Shown here in pieces: positions 16,582 through 24,528 of a stretch of DNA of 64,000 nucleotides. A program made the translations under genes and the position numbers. The stretch is taken from assembly GCA_000242235.1 (NCBI GenBank), contig JH590862.1, positions 124,001-188,000 on the forward strand. Direction: 5' to 3'. The stretch is from Stomatobaculum longum (lineage in GTDB: Bacteria; Bacillota; Clostridia; Lachnospirales; Lachnospiraceae). How positions within the stretch are numbered: position 1 is the first letter of the stretch; each line of letters starts with the position of its first letter. The notes below the pieces were generated by a model that worked only from the letters and a program-made list of their open reading frames with translations, was not told the origin of the DNA and made no database searches.

Positions 16582-17472
16582 TTACATTGCGAGACCCGAC
16601 AAATTTTCGGGCATCACAAATTGTAGGCTTCCTTCCGACATCGGCGCAACTTCGCCTTCATCAAAACAGATGACCAGACGGCCTTCGCTGTTCACATAGA
16701 AATTCTGGTCCTTCTTGATTTCCTTAAAATCGTCCTCCGGAATATCCGAACTCAGGAAGAAAACTTTTCCGGAATCTCCGGTCATTTCCGCCTGCATCTG
16801 CCGCTTGACTTCCTCACTCAGCGTCTTCACATAATCGCTGCCCGGCGCGAACAGGTCACTGAGTTGCATCAGCTTCCCGTCGCTCTTTCGAATTGTAAAA
16901 TACCGGTTTGCCTCCGCGCTGTCGGCATTCTGCCGGACTTGCGTCAAACAGACCGAATACCACGCGTCGCTGTCGGTCACAACTTGGGTCGAGATCTCCA
17001 GATTCGAGTACCCTTCACGCCCCATTTCCTCCCGGAACGCGGCAACCTGCTCCTCCGTGATGCGCTGTATTTCCGCATTCACTTCCTCGGCACTCTTTTC
17101 CGCGCGGACAGCCTGTGTGCCGCTCTGGCTCTCCGGCTGGATTTCTCCGACCTGCACGGTCGCGGTGTGCCCGCCCTCTGCGAGCGTATAGTCGCGCACC
17201 GTCACCAGACGGAAGTAGGCACCGGCAATCGGCAGACTCTGCAGGGCGTAGGCGGTCGTGCGGTTTAAGTTCGGCAGCACCGCGCTAATCAGCGCGAGGC
17301 TCGCCGCAACGCCGAGTATCGAGCGAAACCGGTGGCGCCTGATCGGCCGCACCTTGCTCTCATCCGCGGAGATTTCCCTCTGTTCCGGCAGTTGTAACGG
17401 CTGCTCCGCAGCCTCCTCTATCCAGTCCTCCGAGATATTGGCAACCGCCTCCATGATGTCCTGACTCCTCAA
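16582..17472 (-). CDS. RsiV-type anti-sigma factor (DUF3298 extracellular domain)
   Basis: A 296-residue single-pass membrane protein. The cytosolic N-terminus (1-50) should bind the sigma factor. A membrane helix lies at about 51-67 (ILGVAASLALISAVLP), and the outer part ends in a DUF3298-like domain (YFTIRKSDGKLMQLSDLF, then IPEDDFKEIKKDQNFYVNSE). In Bacillus, RsiV binds lysozyme and is cleaved to release SigV. The sequence supports the family; the signal sensed here is inferred. The start overlaps the sigma factor stop by 4 bp, so translation is coupled. Confidence 0.88.
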   Translation of the reverse strand: MRSQDIMEAVANISEDWIEEAAEQPLQLPEQREISADESKVRPIRRHRFRSILGVAASLALISAVLPNLNRTTAYALQSLPIAGAYFRLVTVRDYTLAEGGHTATVQVGEIQPESQSGTQAVRAEKSAEEVNAEIQRITEEQVAAFREEMGREGYSNLEISTQVVTDSDAWYSVCLTQVRQNADSAEANRYFTIRKSDGKLMQLSDLFAPGSDYVKTLSEEVKRQMQAEMTGDSGKVFFLSSDIPEDDFKEIKKDQNFYVNSEGRLVICFDEGEVAPMSEGSLQFVMPENLSGLAM

Positions 17473-18029
17473 AGAAATTCCTCCTCTCTCAAGACAAGTG
17501 CCAGATTTTTGCGAATCCGATATAGACTCACCTTCACGGCACTCTCGCTCATACCCTGTCGAAGCGCGATTTCCTGAATCGAATCGGTATAGAAGTAGCG
17601 CCGCACGAAGAGAATCCGTTGCGTCTTTGGGAGCTTTTCCAGAAAGCGGTCAATGCAGGCCGCGAGGCGGTTTTTGTCCGCCGCCTCCTCGGTGCTTTCG
17701 CCGGTCGGGAGTACGTCCTCATCGAGCTCATCCAATGCAAGCTGATACTGCTCGCTGCAACGTTTCTCTGCATGCTGTTTCCGAAACAGGCTGAGTGCCA
17801 GATTTTTGACAATCCGGCTCAGATACGCGCGGAAATACTTCGGCTTTTCCGGCGGGATGCTGTTCCACGCCCGAAGCCAGGTGTCATTCAGACACTCTTC
17901 CACGTCTTCTCGCGAGGAGAGCACCGCACCCGCCACCTTGGAAAGATAGCGCCCGTACGCAGCTTCCGTCTCCTGTATTGCCCTCTGATCCCGCTGCTCA
18001 TAGAGCGCGAGTAATTCCTGTTCCGTCAT
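17469..18029 (-). CDS. ECF-type RNA polymerase sigma factor (SigV-like)
   Basis: A 186-residue sigma-70 family member with only regions 2 and 4. Region 2 includes SREDVEECLNDTWLRAWNSIP and FRAYLSRIVKNLALSLFRKQ. Region 4 (LPKTQRILFVRRYFYTDSIQEIALRQGMSESAVKVSLYRIRKNL) holds the helix-turn-helix that reads the -35 element. It is followed, with a 4-bp overlap, by an RsiV-type anti-sigma gene, so it is probably held inactive at the membrane until a cell-envelope signal. A possible autoregulated ECF promoter lies upstream. Confidence 0.93.
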   Translation of the reverse strand: MTEQELLALYEQRDQRAIQETEAAYGRYLSKVAGAVLSSREDVEECLNDTWLRAWNSIPPEKPKYFRAYLSRIVKNLALSLFRKQHAEKRCSEQYQLALDELDEDVLPTGESTEEAADKNRLAACIDRFLEKLPKTQRILFVRRYFYTDSIQEIALRQGMSESAVKVSLYRIRKNLALVLREEEFL

Positions 18030-18062
18030 GCAAACTTCCCCCGTTTTGCTTCTCTATAAGAT

Positions 18063-18090
18063 AAGACGCAAGCGTCCCCCGATTGGTTAC
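18063..18090 (-). promoter_or_regulatory. Candidate ECF-type autoregulated promoter of the sigma factor
   Basis: On the minus strand, GTAAC (18090-18086) and CGTCTT (18068-18063) are separated by 17 bp, resembling Bacillus ECF promoters (TGAAAC and CGTC/CGTA). It lies about 35 bp before the start codon. A palindrome GACGC-AA-GCGTC (18065-18076) overlaps the -10. Confidence 0.45.
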
Positions 18091-18196
18091 TTCATTTTAG
18101 CATTTTTTTGAGATTTTTTTTGCGTATCACTTTCTCACCCTGCCGCTTTCCGAACCTGCCCTTGCTGTCTGTGACGCTTTCTGTCGGCCAAACGCA

Positions 18197-18228
18197 AGAC
18201 AGCTGCCCGCACATGCGGACAGCTGTCT
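18197..18228 (-). terminator. Hairpin downstream of the 2-hydroxyacid dehydrogenase gene
   Basis: A long hairpin of two helices, AGACAGCTG/CAGCTGTCT and CCGCA/TGCGG, with one mismatch, 25 bp after the stop codon. The T-tract on the minus strand is weak, so termination may be partial. Confidence 0.5.
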
Positions 18229-18252
18229 CGTCTGTAAAACTCGTATGGACTC

Positions 18253-19200
18253 TTACTTGAGGTTCATAACCTCTTTGACCTTCTCGATGATGTGGAGGCC
18301 GATGTCTCTCGACGCGTCGACCGTCTGCGCTCCGATGTGGGGGCTGATGACAAAGTTGTCGCAGGAGAAGAGCGGACTCTGGAACTCGTCGTTGCCGCTG
18401 AGACCGCTGCCTGCGAGCTCGTTCTCCATAACGTCGGCAGCGTAACCGCCGATTCTGCCCGCGCAGAGTGCCTCGTACATATCCTGCTCGTTGACGATGC
18501 CGCCGCGGCTCATGTTGAGCACGACTGCGCCGTCCTTCATCTCTGCGATCGACTTCTTATTGAAGAGATCCTTGGTCTCCGGGGTCAGCGGAATGTGCAG
18601 GGAGATGAAGTCCGACACCTTGATCAGCTCGTCGATGCCCATGCCCTTTGCGCCCTCGCGCTCAAAGTCCTCGGGCTTCAGGAACGGATCGTAAGCGACA
18701 ATCGTCATGCCGAAAGCCTTTGCGAGCTCGGCGACACGGCGGCCGATGCGGCCGAAGCCCATCACGCCGAGGGTCTTGCCGCGCAGCTCTCTGCCGACAT
18801 ACTTGTACTTATCCCAGATGTGGTTGACCTTGACGTCCTGGTTTGCCGGAATCGTGTGACGGGAGATGTCGAGCATCTTGGAGATTGTAAGCTCCGCAAC
18901 CGCATTTGCGTTGAGACCCGGTGCGTTGAAGACCTGAATGCCCTTCTCCTTCGCATACTCGAGATCAACATGGTTCAGACCGACTGCGCAGACGCCGATT
19001 GCCTTCAGGTTCTTTGCGGCATCCAGAACATCGCGGTCAATCTTCGGATCGACGCGCATGATGAGCACATCCGCATCCGCAATCTCGCGAATCATCTCTT
19101 CCTTGGAGAGCGGCTTCCCGTCGGAAGTCTTAACATCCATGAACTTCTTCAGCTCCTCGGCAATGCCGGGATACACAGCGTCTGTAATCAGGCACTTCAT
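18253..19200 (-). CDS. D-isomer-specific 2-hydroxyacid dehydrogenase (SerA-like or 2-hydroxyglutarate dehydrogenase)
   Basis: A 315-residue NAD-dependent dehydrogenase. The Rossmann loop GFGRIGRRVAELAKAFGM is central, and the catalytic Arg (NMSRGGIVNE), Glu (VMENELAG) and His (SPHIGAQT) are all present. It is the short form without an ACT domain. Sequence alone fits phosphoglycerate dehydrogenase or another 2-oxoacid reductase. Its place after gltS and gdhA makes 2-oxoglutarate to (R)-2-hydroxyglutarate reduction (the HgdH step of glutamate fermentation) a real alternative; no other gene of that pathway is visible here. A terminator separates it from gdhA. AGGAGGAAAG precedes the ATG. Confidence 0.88.
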   Translation of the reverse strand: MKCLITDAVYPGIAEELKKFMDVKTSDGKPLSKEEMIREIADADVLIMRVDPKIDRDVLDAAKNLKAIGVCAVGLNHVDLEYAKEKGIQVFNAPGLNANAVAELTISKMLDISRHTIPANQDVKVNHIWDKYKYVGRELRGKTLGVMGFGRIGRRVAELAKAFGMTIVAYDPFLKPEDFEREGAKGMGIDELIKVSDFISLHIPLTPETKDLFNKKSIAEMKDGAVVLNMSRGGIVNEQDMYEALCAGRIGGYAADVMENELAGSGLSGNDEFQSPLFSCDNFVISPHIGAQTVDASRDIGLHIIEKVKEVMNLK

Positions 19201-19239
19201 CGCTACTTTCCTCCTATTTGTACAAAAACAGTTTCTTAG

Positions 19240-19271
19240 AAAAAAGCGACCGGAATTTGCGTTCCGGTCGC
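19240..19271 (-). terminator. Intrinsic terminator of gdhA
   Basis: A perfect 10-bp stem (GCGACCGGAA at 19246-19255 with 19262-19271, 6-nt loop), followed on the minus strand by six T, 22 bp after the gdhA stop. Confidence 0.9.
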
Positions 19272-19292
19272 CTCAGTCTTGTTTGGTTTAAC

Positions 19293-20657
19293 TTACAGTG
19301 CGCGACCCTGCTTAATCATAGCGTCCGCAACCTTCTCGAATCCGACAAGGTTAGCACCTGCAACGAGGTCGTAGCCGAGGCCGTAGCGCTCAGCTGCAGC
19401 TGCGGAACCATCGTGGATGCCCTTCATGATCTTGTGCAGCCACTTGTCAACTTCCTCTCCGTCCCAGAAGAGTCTCTCGGAGTTCTGAGACATCTCAAGT
19501 GCGGAGACAGAGACACCGCCTGCGTTGACTGCCTTGGACGGAGCAACGATCATGTTCTTCTGCTCAAGGAGATACTTCAGAGCCTCGTTCGTGGTCGGCA
19601 TGTTAGCAACTTCGATGTAGTACTTAATGCCGTTAGCGACAATCTTCTTAGCCTCGTCGAGGTCAACGTCGTTCTGCGTTGCGCACGGCATCACGATATC
19701 GACATCCTTCTGACCCCACGGCTTCTGGCCTGCGAAGAACTGAACACCGAACTTGTCAGCGTAATCCTGGACCTTGTTGCGGCCGGAAGCTCTCATCTCA
19801 AGCATGAAGTCAATCTTCTCCTTGGTCGTAACGCCGTCCGGATCGTAGACATAGCCGTCCGGGCCGGACAGGGTGACAGCCTTAGCGCCGAGCTCAGCGA
19901 GCTTGGTTGCAACGCCCCATGCGACGTTACCGAAGCCTGCCAGAGCAACTCTCTTGCCCTTAATCTCATCCTTCTCGTGCTTCAGAACCTCCTCGAGGTA
20001 GTAGACAGCACCGAAGCCGGTAGCTTCCGGACGGAATGCGGAGCCGCCGAACAGCGGGTCCTTGCCCGACAGAGCGCCGTTTGCATAGGAGGAGGTCAGT
20101 CTTCTCCAAGCGCCGAACATGTAGCCGATCTCACGGCCGCCGACACCGAGGTCGCCTGCCGGGCAGTCGACATCCGGTCCGATGAAGCGGAACAGGCCTT
20201 CCATGAAGGAACGGCAGAATCTCTGAATCTCGGCATCACTCTTGCCGTTCGGATCGAAGTCGGAACCACCCTTAGCGCCGCCGATCGGAAGCGTGGTGAG
20301 CGAATCCTTAAAGGTCTGCTCGAAGCCGAGGAACTTAATGATGGAAAGGTTTACGTTCGGAGCGAAACGAAGACCGCCCTTGTAGGGTCCGATCACGCTC
20401 GAGAACTGGACGCGGTAGCCGCGGTTCACGTGCATGTTGCCCTTATCATCCTCCCACGGAACGCGGAACATGATGACACGCTCCGGCTCGACCATTCTCT
20501 CGAGAATAGCGTTCTTCTCATACTCCGGATGAGCATCGACCAGCGGGCTCAGCGAAGAGAAAACCTCCTCGACCGTCTGGCAGAATTCCGGCTCGTGCGA
20601 ATTCTTCGCCTTAACCTCAGCAATGACTCTCTCAATGTACGGATTCAACTTGCTCAT
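19293..20657 (-). CDS. gdhA: NADP-type glutamate dehydrogenase
   Basis: A 454-residue hexameric glutamate dehydrogenase interconverting glutamate with 2-oxoglutarate and ammonia. The glycine-rich segment with catalytic Lys (PIGGAKGGSDFDPNG) is near residues 110-126, and the nucleotide fold GFGNVAWGVATKLAELGAK is at about 236-254. Length and motifs match the bacterial GdhA family. GGAGGA precedes the ATG. Codons are strongly biased and unlike those of accessory genes nearby, which fits high expression. It lies downstream of the Na+/glutamate symporter, so it may work in the catabolic direction. Confidence 0.96.
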   Translation of the reverse strand: MSKLNPYIERVIAEVKAKNSHEPEFCQTVEEVFSSLSPLVDAHPEYEKNAILERMVEPERVIMFRVPWEDDKGNMHVNRGYRVQFSSVIGPYKGGLRFAPNVNLSIIKFLGFEQTFKDSLTTLPIGGAKGGSDFDPNGKSDAEIQRFCRSFMEGLFRFIGPDVDCPAGDLGVGGREIGYMFGAWRRLTSSYANGALSGKDPLFGGSAFRPEATGFGAVYYLEEVLKHEKDEIKGKRVALAGFGNVAWGVATKLAELGAKAVTLSGPDGYVYDPDGVTTKEKIDFMLEMRASGRNKVQDYADKFGVQFFAGQKPWGQKDVDIVMPCATQNDVDLDEAKKIVANGIKYYIEVANMPTTNEALKYLLEQKNMIVAPSKAVNAGGVSVSALEMSQNSERLFWDGEEVDKWLHKIMKGIHDGSAAAAERYGLGYDLVAGANLVGFEKVADAMIKQGRAL

Positions 20658-20855
20658 GTCACTTTCCTCCTATAGAAAATAAGATGATACAAACAATTAT
20701 GTGGCAGGTTTTCCATATATTACCCACTCACGATGAAACCATTGTAACACTTTTCCTGAATCTTGGCTATCAGTCTTCCCGAATTGGTTATTGTAGATAG
20801 CGATAGGCGGCCTATACCGGGTTATATGCCGACCGGCTTGCAAAAAACGTACAGC

Positions 20856-22079
20856 TTACAGATGGAAGAAGCTCGTCAGGAAACCTGCGAAGCCCGTGAT
20901 AATCAGACCGTTTACGAAGTCGATGAAGAGCGAACCGACCAGCGGCACAATCATGAACGCGACCGGTGCCGGACCGTAGATGTTCGTGATTGCCTGCATG
21001 TTTGCCATTGCGTTCGGGGTTGCACCCATACCGAAACCGCAGAAACCGGACGAAATGGTAGCAGCATCGTAGTCTCTGCCCATGACATTGAAGACCACGA
21101 TCGATGCGTAGAACCACATGACGACAGTCTCAATCAGCAGAATGACAATCATCGGAACCGCGAGGTCCACGAGCTGCCAGAGCTTCAGGTTGCACATTGC
21201 GAGTGCAAGGAAGAGAGACAGGCAGACATTGCCGAGCGCATTCATCTCGCCCATCGGCATCTTGACGCCGCGCGCCTCCTGAATGTTGCGGATGATGGCA
21301 CCGACGATCATCGCGCCGATGTAAGCCGGCATCGTCAGGACCTTGCCGATGAAGAAGGAGACCACAGTTCCCGCGCCGACCGCGACGACAATGTAGAGCG
21401 CTGCGTTCAGGACATTGTCCTCATCGAGCGCTGCGGTGTCCGCGGAGACATCGACCGTTGTGGTCGGATGTGCTTCCTTCGCGCCGTCGGCATTCAGGCC
21501 CTTCGACTTTAAGCCGAACTTCTTAATCTTACCGTACGCGATCGGGCCACCCATCATGCAGCCCGAAATCAGGCCGTAGGTTGCGGCTGCGACTGCGACC
21601 GTCGTCGCATTTGCGACGCCGAGATTCTCGAGGAAGGGACCCCAGGAACCTGCAGTTCCGTGGCCGCCGACCAGCGGGATCGAACCCATCGCGAGACCGA
21701 TGCGCGGGTCAAGGCCGAAGGCCTTTGCGCCGATCGCGCCGACCAGATCCTGAATCACGCACATCGCCGCGGAAATACCGAGGAACAAAATGACGCCGAT
21801 ACCGCCCTTTTTCAGCATACCGAAGGCCGCCATATATCCGACCGAGCAGAAGAATGCGGTCATGAAGACCTTCTGCAGGGTGACATCCATGTCGAACTCC
21901 ATGATGCCGGTGCCGCGGAGCACCGCGTGCACGATAGCGAAGACAAGTCCGCCGACGACCGGTGCCGGAATACAGTAGCGACGGAGAAACTCAATCCGCG
22001 CGACCAATTCGCGGCCGATGAGCAGCATGATGACTGCGATTGCAAGCGCCTGATACATATCAAGCTTTACTGTTTGCAT
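20856..22079 (-). CDS. gltS: Sodium/glutamate symporter GltS
   Basis: A 407-residue integral membrane protein with about ten hydrophobic segments in two inverted halves. Each half has its family signature: VGGHGTAGSWGPFLE in the first and SGFCGFGMGATPNAMANM in the second. GltS imports glutamate with sodium. AGGAGG precedes the ATG at 22079. A near-consensus promoter overlaps a 10-bp direct repeat (22159-22197), and the GlnK/GlnL-like genes lie directly upstream, which suggests that they control it. Confidence 0.96.
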   Translation of the reverse strand: MQTVKLDMYQALAIAVIMLLIGRELVARIEFLRRYCIPAPVVGGLVFAIVHAVLRGTGIMEFDMDVTLQKVFMTAFFCSVGYMAAFGMLKKGGIGVILFLGISAAMCVIQDLVGAIGAKAFGLDPRIGLAMGSIPLVGGHGTAGSWGPFLENLGVANATTVAVAAATYGLISGCMMGGPIAYGKIKKFGLKSKGLNADGAKEAHPTTTVDVSADTAALDEDNVLNAALYIVVAVGAGTVVSFFIGKVLTMPAYIGAMIVGAIIRNIQEARGVKMPMGEMNALGNVCLSLFLALAMCNLKLWQLVDLAVPMIVILLIETVVMWFYASIVVFNVMGRDYDAATISSGFCGFGMGATPNAMANMQAITNIYGPAPVAFMIVPLVGSLFIDFVNGLIITGFAGFLTSFFHL

Positions 22080-22158
22080 AGAAACCTCCTTTTCCCCCTG
22101 TCGGCACGGTGCGGGTTCTTACCCGGTCCTTCCGCCCATGCCGATAACCGATATCTAT

Positions 22159-22188
22159 ATTATAAAATAGAGCTTCAAGAAGTTTCAA
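22159..22188 (-). promoter_or_regulatory. Sigma-A promoter of gltS
   Basis: On the minus strand: -35 TTGAAA (22188-22183), 18-bp spacer, consensus -10 TATAAT (22164-22159). It leaves a leader of about 75 nt before gltS. The -35 lies inside the direct repeat at 22174-22197. Confidence 0.75.
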
Positions 22189-22197
22189 GAAGTTTCA
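22174..22197. repeat. 10-bp tandem direct repeat over the gltS -35 box, candidate operator
   Basis: TTCAAGAAGT occurs at 22174-22183 and again at 22184-22193, followed by a partial TTCA. The 10-bp period places the copies on one face of the helix. Bacillus GlnL is known to bind direct repeats upstream of its target; binding here is inferred. Confidence 0.7.
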
Positions 22198-22213
22198 CAA
22201 ATTCCGTTCAAAT

Positions 22214-23065
22214 TCAACTATCCTGTTCGGCGAGCTGCATAAGGCTTTCGATGAATTTCTTAATAGATGGCTTTCCGCCATAGTCTTTTTTACCACGAAT
22301 CAGATCCATCTCCGCGCGCACTTCCTCAAAGCGGAAGAGCGTGCTGCCGTAACGCGTAAAGCTCTCGTTCAAAAAATCCTCGAGTCCGAGGTGCGCGAGG
22401 TTCGTAAGACCGACCGCAATCGCACGGCGCATGCGCTGTTCCATGCTCTTCGGATTGTCCGAGAGCTCGGAGCAGAGCTCCCGAATACTCTCCTGTTGCA
22501 GCGACTTCTGCTCCCGCTTCACAAAGAGGCAGAGATTCAGGATGTCCGCGCTTCCCTTCTCGCCCGCCATGCCGACACTTGCGAGTATGTTGTTGATTTT
22601 CCGCCGGCTCTCCTCATCCGTGTCCTGCGGCACTGCCTGCTGACCCGAAAACAGCACGCGGCGCAGCGCCTCTATGGTTCTCTCGTTTTCGAGCTGCCGC
22701 ACGACGGTGCCGATGACCGCGCGAAGCTCCACAATATTGATCGGCTTATTCAAAAAGAAATCAATCCCCGCGTCATAGGCCTTTGCGATCATGTCCTTCT
22801 GCGTGACCTGGGAGAGCATGATGCATTTGGCGCGGCAGCCCTTCTCGCGGAGACGGCGCACGAGTTCGGCGCCGTCTTGCCCGGGCATCAGGAAGTCAAT
22901 CAGAATCAAATCCGGCTGCAGCGCCGCAATCTGCAGCGCATCGCCGCCGTCATCCTCGGAGCTGCCGACCACTTCTCCGAGTCCCTGGTCCTCAATAAAA
23001 TCGCGGAGGGTATCGATCACGCCGACGTCATCCTCCGCGATATAAATTCTAAGTTCTCTCTCCAT
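22214..23065 (-). CDS. GlnL-like (YcbB) response regulator
   Basis: A 283-residue two-component response regulator. The receiver domain (1-120) has the acidic pair D12/D13, phospho-acceptor D57 (LILIDFLMPGQDG), S85 and K107 (FFLNKPIN). The rest resembles the YcbB DNA-binding domain of Bacillus GlnL (RRAIAVGLTNLAHLGLEDFLNE). Bacillus GlnK/GlnL controls a glutaminase and glutamine transporter. Here the partner kinase overlaps by 17 bp and gltS follows, so glutamate or glutamine transport is the likely target. Confidence 0.9.
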   Translation of the reverse strand: MERELRIYIAEDDVGVIDTLRDFIEDQGLGEVVGSSEDDGGDALQIAALQPDLILIDFLMPGQDGAELVRRLREKGCRAKCIMLSQVTQKDMIAKAYDAGIDFFLNKPINIVELRAVIGTVVRQLENERTIEALRRVLFSGQQAVPQDTDEESRRKINNILASVGMAGEKGSADILNLCLFVKREQKSLQQESIRELCSELSDNPKSMEQRMRRAIAVGLTNLAHLGLEDFLNESFTRYGSTLFRFEEVRAEMDLIRGKKDYGGKPSIKKFIESLMQLAEQDS

Positions 23066-24434
23066 GAACAGCCCTCTCCTCTTCCGTATATGCGATTGCT
23101 TCTGCCGGAATTTTCACGGAGAAGCAGGTGTTACCGGGCTCCGAGCGCACCGCTATGGTGCCGCCGAAATGTTCCTCCACCATGTTTTTGACACCGGCGA
23201 GTCCCACGCCGCGGTAGATGTTGCCGGTCCGCTCGTCGAACTTGGTGGAATAGCCGAGGCGGAAAATCTTGTCCAGTTTGCGCGGCAAGATTCCCGGACC
23301 GTTGTCCGAGACCGCGAAGAGATAACAGCCGTCCGCCTGCCGCTCCGACACCGTAATCGTGCCGCGCCTGCTGTCGCCCTCGATGGCCTCAATCGCATTG
23401 CCGACCAGATTTTTGAACACCGTCATCAGCGCATAGTGTTCCCGTGTCAGGAAATCGTCTCGGCAATCGTAAATCAGCCGGATATCGAGCTGCTTCTCGC
23501 GGATCACCCCGTTCGAGGTCGCATCCAGAATTTCCATGAGCTCACGAAAGCAGATGTGGTCCTCGTCGTACTCATTTTCCGCGGTCTCCTCAAGCCCTCT
23601 GATGATGCGGAGATAGTCCTTCTTGATTTCGTGGACATCGCGGGCGATGTCCAGCGCGCGGCGCTGCATCTCCTCGGGCAGTGCTTGGGCGCGGAGCTCC
23701 TCCGAGAGGTGATAGGCATTGCCCATGACCCGCTCGATTTCCTCGGAATTTTTCCGCATCAGATAGAGTTCGCTCTTTAACCCCGTGATCATCAGGAAGA
23801 GTCGCTGATAGCGGCTCTCCTGCTCATGCCTGACTTGTAGTTCCCGGTACTGCCGATCCATGACCAGCGCGAGAAGTACGAGCCCCGCGCGGAGCAGCGC
23901 AATCGGAAACAGCACAAACAGAGCCCGCTCCGCATTGACCGCCGTGCCGAGCAACAGTGCGCGGAGCAAAAGTTCGGCGACATTCGCGAGCAGATCGCAG
24001 AAAAACACCGCTGTGACGACCCGCGGCAAGGTCGTGATGCGCTTATTCGGAATCTGCAGGCGGAATAAAATCCCGTAGCAGACATAGAACAGCGCACCCG
24101 GAAGTTGCTGGCAAATGCGGCTGCCCGTGTAGCCGTGACTCCCGACGGCTACCAGTACGCGGAACAAAAAGACAATGAGCGCCGTAAACCCACAGACCGA
24201 GAGACTGTGTATCTGTGCTCCCATGGTCATCAGGAGGACCGGCAAGAGCACGACCGCAATCGAGATGCGGAAATCACTGCTGATCACATTAAAATAAAAT
24301 TGAGAGAGCAGCGCGACCGTCGCGCCGATCAGAGCACTGCGGCGCACCGGATGAAATTCCAGCGGTCGTCTGAAAAGCCCCCTGTCCATCTGCCTCGTCT
24401 GTCCGACCACCCGGTTCTCCCGTTTTTCCCGCAC
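23049..24434 (-). CDS. GlnK-like membrane sensor histidine kinase
   Basis: A 461-residue sensor kinase. About six hydrophobic segments span residues 30-200 (ALIGATVALLSQFYFNVIS and others). A coiled segment leads to the phospho-accepting His at about 267 (ARDVHEIKKDYLRIIRG). The ATPase domain has N box FKNLVGNAIEAIEGD, G1 box DNGPGI and G2 box GVGLAGVKNMV. It overlaps the response regulator gene by 17 bp. The ligand is not visible from sequence; context favours glutamate or glutamine. It is transcribed away from the zinc-ribbon gene at 24529. Confidence 0.9.
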   Translation of the reverse strand: MREKRENRVVGQTRQMDRGLFRRPLEFHPVRRSALIGATVALLSQFYFNVISSDFRISIAVVLLPVLLMTMGAQIHSLSVCGFTALIVFLFRVLVAVGSHGYTGSRICQQLPGALFYVCYGILFRLQIPNKRITTLPRVVTAVFFCDLLANVAELLLRALLLGTAVNAERALFVLFPIALLRAGLVLLALVMDRQYRELQVRHEQESRYQRLFLMITGLKSELYLMRKNSEEIERVMGNAYHLSEELRAQALPEEMQRRALDIARDVHEIKKDYLRIIRGLEETAENEYDEDHICFRELMEILDATSNGVIREKQLDIRLIYDCRDDFLTREHYALMTVFKNLVGNAIEAIEGDSRRGTITVSERQADGCYLFAVSDNGPGILPRKLDKIFRLGYSTKFDERTGNIYRGVGLAGVKNMVEEHFGGTIAVRSEPGNTCFSVKIPAEAIAYTEEERAVHGERT

Positions 24435-24458
24435 GCGCTACACCTCTCTTTCCCGCAT

Positions 24459-24487
24459 AGTATAGCATTTTATGTTATACTGGTCAC
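24459..24487. promoter_or_regulatory. Divergent promoter pair with facing extended -10 boxes
   Basis: Minus strand, toward the kinase: GTGACC (24487-24482), 17-bp spacer, TGC-TATACT (-10 at 24464-24459). Plus strand, toward the zinc-ribbon gene: TGT-TATACT (-10 at 24476-24481) without a clear -35. The two -10 boxes form an inverted pair 11 bp apart. Confidence 0.5.
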
Positions 24488-24528
24488 ACCAAAGCGAACT
24501 GCTTTGTCTATTTTTCGGGAGGCCTTCT

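Noticed and set aside
19218-20675. A 485-codon frame antisense to gdhA.
   Set aside because: Shadow of gdhA; it crosses the gdhA terminator and its composition is unlike a real protein.
20658-20855. Promoter of gdhA in the 198-bp gap.
   Set aside because: TTACAA and TAATAT are present, but with a 19-bp spacer; not convincing. gdhA is probably transcribed from somewhere in this gap, but I cannot place the start.
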